Below, piece by piece: positions 1 through 5,445 of a stretch of DNA of 6,533 bases. Both the position numbers and the translations under genes were made by a program. Source of the stretch: Bacilli bacterium. Its GTDB lineage: Bacteria > Bacillota_I > Bacilli_A > RF39 > UBA660. The first letter of the stretch is position 1, and every line of letters starts with the position of its first letter. The notes under the pieces were generated by a model. The model was given only the letters and a program-made list of their open reading frames with translations. It was not told the origin of the DNA and did not search any database. The DNA lies in assembly GCA_900758895.1 (NCBI GenBank), contig CAAETG010000088.1, forward strand, positions 1 through 6,533, in the 5' to 3' direction.

Positions 1-47
1 TGACAAATATATAGACTTTTTTAACAAATGTTGTATACTGAGTAATG

Positions 48-53
48 TATAAT
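48..53 (+). promoter_or_regulatory. Possible -10 box of a plus-strand promoter (weak)
   Basis: A perfect TATAAT lies here, with a second -10-like TATACT at 34-39. Neither has a convincing TTGACA-like box at 16-18 bases: the best is TAGACT (12-17) ahead of TATACT, four of six matches. In DNA this AT-rich such boxes arise by chance. The support is position: it sits upstream of a small plus-strand ORF and of a hairpin that could also terminate plus-strand transcripts. Confidence 0.2.
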
Positions 54-103
54 AATGAACGAGCCTTTGCGCTGAAATAATTTATATAAGTTAATTTGGA
101 GAA

Positions 104-163
104 ATGAAAAAATATAATTTAAAATATCAAGCAAAAGTGCGTAAATTAAAAAAAGTAAGTTAA
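104..163 (+). CDS. Possible small basic peptide ORF (19 aa), unrecognised
   Basis: A 20-codon frame from ATG (104) to TAA (161-163) would encode a very basic peptide beginning MKKYNLKYQ and ending KLKKVS, with eight lysines or arginines in 19 residues. A GGAG lies at 98-101, only two bases before the ATG, which is closer than a working Shine-Dalgarno normally sits. I recognise no family. The stretch from about 60 to 204 could equally be a short non-coding transcript ending at the hairpin at 166-204, or plain intergenic DNA. An AT-rich genome makes lysine codons (AAA) common by chance, so the basic composition is weak evidence. Treat this as a candidate only. Confidence 0.15.
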   Translation: MKKYNLKYQAKVRKLKKVS

Positions 164-165
164 AC

Positions 166-204
166 AAAAAACAGATTGGACTAAAAAAATCTTATCTGTT
201 TTTT
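166..204. terminator. Rho-independent terminator, probably bidirectional, ending the operon
   Basis: Two perfect 11-base inverted arms, AAAAAACAGAT (166-176) and ATCTGTTTTTT (194-204), enclose a 17-base loop. Because the arms begin with A-runs and end with T-runs, a U-tract follows the stem core on either strand. On the minus strand it lies at the end of the DHHW gene, whose TAA stop (203-205) overlaps the outer arm. On the plus strand it could end a transcript from the left edge. The core has only two G-C pairs, so strength is uncertain. Confidence 0.6.
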
Positions 205-1324
205 ATAATTTCTTCAAAGATGTATCATCTGCTAAATTCGTAACATTATACAAAAATAAAATTTCATCAATTTCTCTTTCTTCAATATAACTAGAAACAT
301 CTTGATTAAAATATCTTAAATCAACTACATAAATATTTTCATAATCATGAATCAAAAATGGTAAAAAAGAATTTGCAAAAGAATCTTTAAAAAGCAAAAT
401 AGAGCGATCATTATCACTATTTGTATGAATAGTAATCTCTGGATAATTTCCACCTAAAAACACTTGATATTGATCTTTAACATCCAATTTATCATAATCA
501 TATACCGATGTACTTTCCCTTTGATTAAAGTTATACATGACTGTATAAGGAATCTCTTCCTTGGGATAAAACAATTGGATTTGATCAACCGCACTATTTG
601 GATTTAAAACCTTAGAATACAAAGATCCCTTAAAATCAGAAGAAACTTCTTTTATTTGATAAGAATCCATTAACACTTCTATTCCCTTTTCTTCTTGCCA
701 AGCTTGATAAGCATAATAAGCCCCCAAAGTAGTCCAATGATGATCGGTTTTATAATAAATAGTTTCATCTTGATGTTCCTCTAAATGAGAAGAAACATCA
801 ATGAAAGATAAATCCTGATATTTCTCTTTCATTTCCAAAATTAAATCCACTTCATTAATTGGTGATGCATACTCAGGTAATTTATCATTTAAAATAGAAT
901 AAGAAGATGGAACAAGCATCAAAGAAACAGGAATTTGACTATTAGAAGCAAAAGAATGAATAGATTCTATATTTTTATAAAATTGTTCATAATGAAAATC
1001 AGAAGATAAAACTGTTTGAAGCAAATAACCATCTTTTCCAATATACACCTGATTAATATCTTTATTACCAAGTAAAAGTAAGAAAGAAGTTTTAAGTTCC
1101 ATAAATTGATCTCGAAATAACCCCTGATCATTAATATAACTTTCAATATCACTGATATAAGATCCATCTAATAAATGTTCAAATGAAAAATCTGGCAAAG
1201 TTTGTAATACCCTATTTTCATTAACAGAAAAAGTTTGATCTTCTAAAAAGAAATAAGAAGCTCCCATAAAGGTAAGAAATAAAACAAAAACAATAATAAA
1301 AATAAAATTAACTTTTCTTTCCAT
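203..1324 (-). CDS. DHHW family protein, AlgX/AlgJ-like O-acetyltransferase partner of MBOAT
   Basis: A 373-residue protein with one N-terminal membrane anchor (about residues 7-27) and an extracytoplasmic body. The N-terminal part has the pattern usual in this family: NENRxLQ-xLP near 35-44, then GSYISDIESYINDQ and FRDQF to about 74. The signature motif D194-H195-H196-W197 follows KT, and a K313-D314-S315-F316 block lies near the C-terminus. In AlgX and AlgJ an Asp-x-His motif and a downstream Ser form an SGNH-like catalytic triad; D194, H196 and S315 are the matching candidates. Such proteins take acetyl groups delivered across the membrane by an MBOAT partner and transfer them to a polymer outside the cell. 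The MBOAT gene is 8 bases upstream, and the Shine-Dalgarno AGGAGGG (1328-1334) overlaps its stop. It looks intact. The polymer cannot be told from sequence; the family call is firm, the activity inferred. Confidence 0.9.
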   Translation of the reverse strand: MERKVNFIFIIVFVLFLTFMGASYFFLEDQTFSVNENRVLQTLPDFSFEHLLDGSYISDIESYINDQGLFRDQFMELKTSFLLLLGNKDINQVYIGKDGYLLQTVLSSDFHYEQFYKNIESIHSFASNSQIPVSLMLVPSSYSILNDKLPEYASPINEVDLILEMKEKYQDLSFIDVSSHLEEHQDETIYYKTDHHWTTLGAYYAYQAWQEEKGIEVLMDSYQIKEVSSDFKGSLYSKVLNPNSAVDQIQLFYPKEEIPYTVMYNFNQRESTSVYDYDKLDVKDQYQVFLGGNYPEITIHTNSDNDRSILLFKDSFANSFLPFLIHDYENIYVVDLRYFNQDVSSYIEEREIDEILFLYNVTNLADDTSLKKL

Positions 1325-1332
1325 AGACCCTC

Positions 1333-2736
1333 CTAAAATCGAAAATATAAAAACGGATTATATGTAGCTCCTACTAAAAAGGTTAAAGAAAGGATAAACA
1401 TACCTAAGAATAAGATAGAATCAACCAAACAAAACCATTTCTTCCTCTTTAATTTTTCGCGAATATTTTTAAAAATGGTAGTGCATCCCAAAATGCAAGC
1501 AACAAATAAAACAAAATGAGAAGAAAGTAAATAAAGAACTTCTTGATTAATAAACATCCCACCAAAATCAAACATTACTTTTAAATACTCTAGTCCATCA
1601 CTTAAAGTTGGTGAGGCAAAAATAACCCAGCTGATGATAACAAAAAACATCGTATAAATGTGTTGGAAAAATTTAGGCATTTTCGCTAAAAACTTAGCCA
1701 AAAATAACTTTTCCAAAATAAGAAGAACACAAAAATAAAGACCCCAAACGACAAAATTCCAACTAGCACCATGCCATAATCCCGTTAAAAACCAAACAAT
1801 TAATAAATTGATAATTGTTCTTTTCATAACCTTCCGATTACCACCTAAAGGAATATAAACATACTCTTTAAACCAAGACCCCAAAGAAATATGCCATCTC
1901 CTCCAAAATTCTGTAATGCTTTTAGATAAATACGGGAAATTAAAGTTTTCTAAAAAATGAAAACCAAACATTTTTCCAAGACCAATAGCCATATCTGAAT
2001 AACCCGAAAAATCATAATAAATTTGCAAAGTAAAACAAATTGCTCCGATCCATGCTAAAATAACACTCATCTCTTGATTCGGTATAGCATTGATACTTTC
2101 CCAAAGAAAGCCAATATTATTAGCAAGCATAACTTTTTTAAATAACCCCAAAATAAATCGTTTTACTCCCTCTGAAAAATCACTAATATTTTCTTTCCGA
2201 TTTTCCAAACTTTCACGAACATCACGATATTTAACAATGGGACCTGCAATTAATTGAGGAAATAAGGTAACATAGGTAGCAAAAGAAATAAGATTCTTCT
2301 GTGCTTCTACATTCTTTTTATAAACATCAATAGTATAAGACATAGTCTGAAAAGTATAAAAAGAAATCCCAATTGGTAAAGCAATCGAAAGCAAAGACAA
2401 ATCAAAATGAAACAAAGAATTTAAATTAGTAATGAGAAAATTACTATATTTAAAGAATCCTAAAATAGATAAATTACCTACAACTGAAACAATTAAAACA
2501 ATTTTAGCATAACGATTTTTATTCTCTTTTTGAAACTTGTCAATTAACAAACCATTAACATAATCAAAAACCGTAGAAAAAAGCATAATTAAAATATATA
2601 CAGGTTCTCCCCAAGCATAAAAAACCAAACTAGCAACAAGTAAAATAAAATTACGAAACTTTCTAGGACTTAAATAATAAATAATAAGAGTAATTGGTAA
2701 AAAAAAGTATAAAAAGACTTGACTACTGAAAAGCAC
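1333..2736 (-). CDS. MBOAT family O-acyltransferase (AlgI/DltB/PatA-like)
   Basis: A 467-residue polytopic membrane protein, full length for the AlgI/PatA-type MBOAT family. The N-terminus MLFSSQVFLYFFLPI and the C-terminus YNPFLYFRF are both typical. Conserved blocks are PIGISFYTFQ (121-130), the FPQLIAGPIV loop (159-168), YYDFSGYSDMAIG (240-252), TEFWRRWHISLGSWF (275-289), YIPLGGNR (294-301) and LTGLWHGASWNFVVWG (317-332). H322 is the invariant MBOAT histidine; the second conserved His is H282. The family moves an acyl group, usually acetyl, from a cytoplasmic donor across the membrane to an extracytoplasmic acceptor. The start codon is GTG (2734-2736); a modest AAGGG (2745-2749) lies eight bases upstream, inside the end of the rsiV-like gene, so translation may be coupled. 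Pairing with the DHHW gene downstream argues for polymer O-acetylation. DltB is less likely, because no dltA, dltC or dltD neighbours are present. Confidence 0.94.
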   Translation of the reverse strand: MLFSSQVFLYFFLPITLIIYYLSPRKFRNFILLVASLVFYAWGEPVYILIMLFSTVFDYVNGLLIDKFQKENKNRYAKIVLIVSVVGNLSILGFFKYSNFLITNLNSLFHFDLSLLSIALPIGISFYTFQTMSYTIDVYKKNVEAQKNLISFATYVTLFPQLIAGPIVKYRDVRESLENRKENISDFSEGVKRFILGLFKKVMLANNIGFLWESINAIPNQEMSVILAWIGAICFTLQIYYDFSGYSDMAIGLGKMFGFHFLENFNFPYLSKSITEFWRRWHISLGSWFKEYVYIPLGGNRKVMKRTIINLLIVWFLTGLWHGASWNFVVWGLYFCVLLILEKLFLAKFLAKMPKFFQHIYTMFFVIISWVIFASPTLSDGLEYLKVMFDFGGMFINQEVLYLLSSHFVLFVACILGCTTIFKNIREKLKRKKWFCLVDSILFLGMFILSLTFLVGATYNPFLYFRF

Positions 2737-2741
2737 AATAA

Positions 2742-3569
2742 CTACCCTTCAATCACAAATTCTAAGGCACCCAAAGAACCAACCGCGATTTCATATTTAG
2801 GAAAAACAACTACGACTTGATTTTTATCATTAATATAAAACTCTTGATTTTCATCAATATAATCCTCTATTGAACCATCAATTAATAAAGCTTCTTGTTC
2901 TTCTTTACTCATCTTAGAAATTTGTTCATCAATTTGATCTCCAATAATACTCTTATAATCATTACCAAACCAATCTTTCAAATTAAAAATCCGTCCTGTT
3001 TCTAAATCAATATTATAATAGTACTGTGTATTATAAGCACTTGCAAAAGTCTCACTCTTATTAATAACAAAAGAAGCAACTTTAGAACTCAACTGTTTAA
3101 TTTCATAATCAATTTTAACATGAATCGTTTGAAAATCTTTAGGATTACCACCAGTAGCAATAAAAGCATCATAATATTCTTGTGCTCTCACTTTAGCAGT
3201 TGAAACTTCTTCATTTATAATTTTACTAATCTCCAAATTAACTCGATTCTCTAAATCGTCGTTTTTATCTAAATCAATTTGGGGAACCCAAACATCAATA
3301 TATTCCAGTTCATCCTGAAAATGATATTCCCTAAAAGTAAATATCCGACAAATATCTCCAATAAAATCAATTTCAAACATCGTCTTAGCAAATACTGGTA
3401 CCGTATTTAATAAAGTTACAAAAACAATTAAAAACCCAGCCAAAGCACCACCAAATACTTGCAAAGGCTTTACTTTATGAATTGGTTTATTTAACCCATT
3501 ATAGATTGCTTGATTAACTACCTCATCTAACCCTTTGGGAATTTCTATTTTCTCTTTTTTATACTTCAT
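2742..3569 (-). CDS. rsiV: RsiV-like anti-sigma factor with DUF3298 domain
   Basis: A 275-residue single-pass membrane protein, close in length to B. subtilis RsiV (about 285). A short cytoplasmic region (1-35) contains EIPKGLDEVVNQAI, the segment that in RsiV-type proteins precedes the membrane span and would hold the sigma factor. The transmembrane helix is about 38-58, followed by V59-F60-A61, a good signal peptidase I site, and then FIGDICRIFTF (69-79), like the post-cleavage region of RsiV. The extracellular part (about 85-275) ends in a DUF3298 domain: YYYNIDLETGRIFNLKDWF (183-201) and VVVVFPKYEIAVGSLG (252-267). B. subtilis RsiV binds lysozyme, is cut by signal peptidase and then RasP, and releases SigV. 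The gene overlaps the sigma gene by 11 bases and has a strong GGAGGA (3575-3580) five bases before its ATG. Identity as a RsiV-family protein is strong; lysozyme as the ligand is inferred from the family. Confidence 0.88.
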   Translation of the reverse strand: MKYKKEKIEIPKGLDEVVNQAIYNGLNKPIHKVKPLQVFGGALAGFLIVFVTLLNTVPVFAKTMFEIDFIGDICRIFTFREYHFQDELEYIDVWVPQIDLDKNDDLENRVNLEISKIINEEVSTAKVRAQEYYDAFIATGGNPKDFQTIHVKIDYEIKQLSSKVASFVINKSETFASAYNTQYYYNIDLETGRIFNLKDWFGNDYKSIIGDQIDEQISKMSKEEQEALLIDGSIEDYIDENQEFYINDKNQVVVVFPKYEIAVGSLGALEFVIEG

Positions 3570-4062
3570 ATAAATCCTCCATATTTACTTTTAAAAGTTT
3601 TAAAGCTTTATACAACCTAGACTTTACAGTACTAACATTTGTTTTTGTAATTTTAGCAATTTCCTCTAACTTCATATCTTCAAAAAAGCGTAAAATAACA
3701 ATCATTTTAAGTTTTGGATCTAACAAATCCATCGCATGATATAAATCATCCTCTTCATGATATTGATCTCTCGTTTGTAAAGAATTTTCAAAATCTTGAT
3801 AACTTCCTAAAAAAAGTAATTTCCTACTCTTTTTCATTGTTGTAAAACATTCATTAACCAAAATTCGATAAAACCATGTTTTCAAAAACTCAATATTTCT
3901 TAATGTGTATCTTTTTTGTAATGCTTTTACTATTGCTTCTTGAACAATATCTAAAGCTTGATCTTGATTTTTAACATAACGAAAAGCAATACGATAAAAA
4001 TATTCTTGATTATCTTTAATAAAATCAATTATCATTTTATCTTTGCTATAATCTAATTTCAT
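3559..4062 (-). CDS. sigV: ECF sigma-70 factor, SigV-like
   Basis: A 167-residue ECF-type sigma factor with only the two core domains. Region 2 spans about residues 14-80 and includes YRIAFRYVKNQDQALDIVQE (core binding and -10 recognition) and FLKTWFYRILVNECFTTMKK. Region 4 spans about 105-160 with the helix-turn-helix EEIAKITKTNVSTVKSRLYK (133-152), which would read the -35 box. Length and the order sigma then DUF3298 anti-sigma match B. subtilis sigV-rsiV. The ATG overlaps the stop of the preceding lipoprotein gene as ATGA (4059-4062). No clear Shine-Dalgarno precedes it, so translation probably depends on reinitiation from that gene; a start at M10 has no better site. It likely directs its own operon from the candidate ECF promoter at 5354-5382. 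Assignment as ECF sigma is certain; SigV subtype rests mainly on the RsiV-like partner. Confidence 0.92.
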   Translation of the reverse strand: MKLDYSKDKMIIDFIKDNQEYFYRIAFRYVKNQDQALDIVQEAIVKALQKRYTLRNIEFLKTWFYRILVNECFTTMKKSRKLLFLGSYQDFENSLQTRDQYHEEDDLYHAMDLLDPKLKMIVILRFFEDMKLEEIAKITKTNVSTVKSRLYKALKLLKVNMEDLYEV

Positions 4063-4496
4063 AAATATTGATGGATAATATCTTCCGCTAAATCTTCATC
4101 AGATACACACAAAACAACATACTTCTGATTACTTTGAATCACACTTTTATCTAAACGAGCGACTTCTTCTGGAACATAGTTTGAAAAACTTTGCTTTTGT
4201 TCCTCTACTCTTTTTTCTAAAGCTTCTCGAACACTTTCTTCATCGCTTTCATCTTTTAAAGTAATAATTGCTATTTCTTCGGCAGTAGCACCACTACCAA
4301 TGTAAACAACGTAATTCTCTACTTCTGGTAAATCATATAACTTGGAAATATCTCCTTCAAATTTGGTTAATTCATCATCAAAATTGACCTCTGCGATTAA
4401 TTCATTAGCTAAGTCATTAGGATCAAACGTTTTTACTTCATTCCCACAACCAGTTACAAAAAGAATCATAAAAACACCTAATATAATCTTTTTCAA
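4059..4496 (-). CDS. DUF4358 family lipoprotein
   Basis: A 145-residue predicted lipoprotein. It has a lipoprotein signal peptide with a KK n-region, a hydrophobic stretch (about 4-14) and the lipobox V14-T15-G16-C17, so the mature protein would be lipid-anchored at C17 outside the membrane. The rest is a small acidic alpha/beta domain with segments such as YVVYIGSGATAEEIAIITLK (63-82) and NQKYVVLCVSDED, which fit DUF4358, a family of unknown function. The start codon is TTG (4494-4496). It is preferred because AGGAAG lies about seven bases upstream, and because the next ATG (M10) would destroy the signal peptide. It follows the SGNH gene by 12 bases and overlaps the sigma gene by ATGA, so its translation probably feeds that of the sigma factor. 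A role in sensing or in assisting the acetylation enzymes is possible but not shown by sequence. Confidence 0.83.
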   Translation of the reverse strand: MKKIILGVFMILFVTGCGNEVKTFDPNDLANELIAEVNFDDELTKFEGDISKLYDLPEVENYVVYIGSGATAEEIAIITLKDESDEESVREALEKRVEEQKQSFSNYVPEEVARLDKSVIQSNQKYVVLCVSDEDLAEDIIHQYL

Positions 4497-4508
4497 TTTA
4501 TCACTTCC

Positions 4509-5318
4509 TTAATTCTCTACTATATAATGAGTTTTTAAATATTGCAACCATTTATCGCAATATTTCTTATTTAAATGAATTCCATCTGTTGCAGCATCCT
4601 CCGGTAAATACCCTGCTTCATTTGCTACAGCAGAAGAAATATCCAAATAATAAACTCCTTTTTCTTTTACCATTTCCTTAATCAAAACATTATACTCATC
4701 AATTTTTGCCTTTTTAATATAAGAATGATTCATTGAAACTTTCTCACTAACTGGTAAAATGGATTCCACATAAATAATAGCATCTGGATTAATCTTTTTT
4801 ATTTCATCAATAATTTCACCATACTTCTGGATAAAGAAATAACTAGACTGCCAACCAGTTTCATTAATTCCTAACATAATGTAAACCTTATTAAATGAAG
4901 TATTTTTTAAGGCTTCCATTACCGTAATTTTTTCTCCATCTTGCGTAATCACTGGACTTGTAAAAATTGTATCAACCATTAAACCTTTATGGGTATAAGA
5001 TGTAGCATTAACATCTTCATAAATCATAAAGCCTTCGGTTCTAGAATCTCCAATAAAAACTGCATCATCAAAAAAAGAATTATCGACTTCCACTTGTACC
5101 AGAACATCTTCAGAAATAGGTGGCTCTTTTTCTTCTTCTTCATCTTTATCATTATCAACTACTGGTTGCTCTATATCATTTTGCTTCAAATCATCATTTT
5201 TTTGAACAAAATGATTTTCTTTAGGTTGTTCTTCTTTTTGAAATAACTGCATCACGCCAAAAACAATACACCCTATAATTAAAACGATTCCCCCAATAAT
5301 AACTACTTTTCTTTTCAT
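4509..5318 (-). CDS. Membrane-anchored SGNH/GDSL hydrolase-fold protein
   Basis: A 269-residue protein when started at 5318. It has a short KRK cytoplasmic end, one transmembrane helix (about residues 4-24), an acidic low-complexity linker (about 29-70), and an SGNH domain outside the membrane. In this numbering the blocks are IGDSRTEGF (89-97, nucleophile Ser92), a block II Gly in HKGLMVD (Gly112), MLGINE (148-153, Gly150 and Asn152) and DGIHLN (245-250, Asp245 and His248). The full SGNH set is therefore present and the enzyme is probably active. Such domains act as esterases or acetyltransferases on carbohydrates; the C-terminal domain of OatA is a relevant example. An in-frame ATG at 5360 would add 14 residues but has no ribosome binding site and lies inside the proposed promoter, so 5318 is preferred. 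It is the first gene of the operon. Whether it adds or removes acetyl groups cannot be decided here. Confidence 0.87.
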   Translation of the reverse strand: MKRKVVIIGGIVLIIGCIVFGVMQLFQKEEQPKENHFVQKNDDLKQNDIEQPVVDNDKDEEEEKEPPISEDVLVQVEVDNSFFDDAVFIGDSRTEGFMIYEDVNATSYTHKGLMVDTIFTSPVITQDGEKITVMEALKNTSFNKVYIMLGINETGWQSSYFFIQKYGEIIDEIKKINPDAIIYVESILPVSEKVSMNHSYIKKAKIDEYNVLIKEMVKEKGVYYLDISSAVANEAGYLPEDAATDGIHLNKKYCDKWLQYLKTHYIVEN

Positions 5319-5322
5319 AAAA

Positions 5323-5330
5323 TCTCCTCT
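5323..5330 (-). promoter_or_regulatory. Strong ribosome binding site that decides the SGNH gene start
   Basis: Read on the minus strand this is AGAGGAGA, with the GGAG core five bases before the ATG at 5316-5318. The alternative ATG at 5360 is preceded only by T- and A-rich sequence (TCCTTTTAAA). This supports starting the protein at MKRKVV, which also gives a normal charged end directly before the membrane helix. Confidence 0.75.
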
Positions 5331-5353
5331 ACTTTTTTCATCTTCCATATAAT

Positions 5354-5382
5354 TAGACATTTTAAAAGGAAAAAAAGTTGAT
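5354..5382 (-). promoter_or_regulatory. Candidate ECF (SigV-type) promoter for the operon
   Basis: On the minus strand ATCAAC (5382-5377) is followed by a T-run, and TGTCTA (5359-5354) lies 17 bases after the AAC. This resembles the promoters of B. subtilis extracytoplasmic sigma factors (TGAAAC, often a T-rich stretch, about 16-17 bases, CGTC), keeping the AAC core, the T-run, the spacing and the GTC. Mismatches are the first three -35 bases and T for C in CGTC. Transcription would begin near 5345-5350, giving a leader of about 30 bases that carries the ribosome binding site at 5323-5330. The implied logic is autoregulation by the sigma factor encoded in the same operon. T-runs are common in this DNA, so this is suggestive and not proven. 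Confidence 0.4.
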
Positions 5383-5392
5383 ATTTTTTGTC

Positions 5393-5432
5393 AAAAAAAG
5401 TAATTTTAGATAAAAATTCCAAAATTACTTTT
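5393..5432 (-). terminator. Rho-independent terminator of valS
   Basis: Perfect 12-base inverted arms (5421-5432 and 5396-5407) enclose a 13-base loop, and on the minus strand the second arm runs straight into a T-tract of seven. It begins 14 bases after the valS stop. The stem has only one G-C pair per dozen, so it is weak, and some read-through from valS into the SGNH gene is plausible. Confidence 0.55.
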
Positions 5433-5445
5433 ATGAAATTAAAAA

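Noticed and set aside
967..1167. Plus- or minus-frame ORF of 66 codons inside the DHHW gene
   Set aside because: It lies in another frame of a gene with clear family motifs, has a hydrophobic AT-driven composition and no recognisable domain.
1333..2736. MBOAT as DltB of teichoic acid D-alanylation
   Set aside because: No dltA, dltC or dltD gene is in the window, and the partner is a DHHW protein, which points to the AlgI/PatA branch.
4059..4061. TGA read as tryptophan (Mycoplasma-type code)
   Set aside because: Tryptophans at conserved positions use TGG, and this TGA ends the lipoprotein exactly at the start of the sigma gene, the usual ATGA coupling.
4989..5246. Plus-strand ORF of 85 codons opposite the SGNH gene
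   Set aside because: Its phenylalanine-rich run is the reverse complement of the GAA/GAT-rich acidic linker of the SGNH protein, so it is a shadow.
5389..5394. Perfect TTGACA on the minus strand just after the valS terminator, as a housekeeping -35 box
   Set aside because: At 17 bases downstream the sequence is TTCCTT, not a -10 box; the nearest TAAAAT is 24 bases away. The ECF-type pair nearby fits better.
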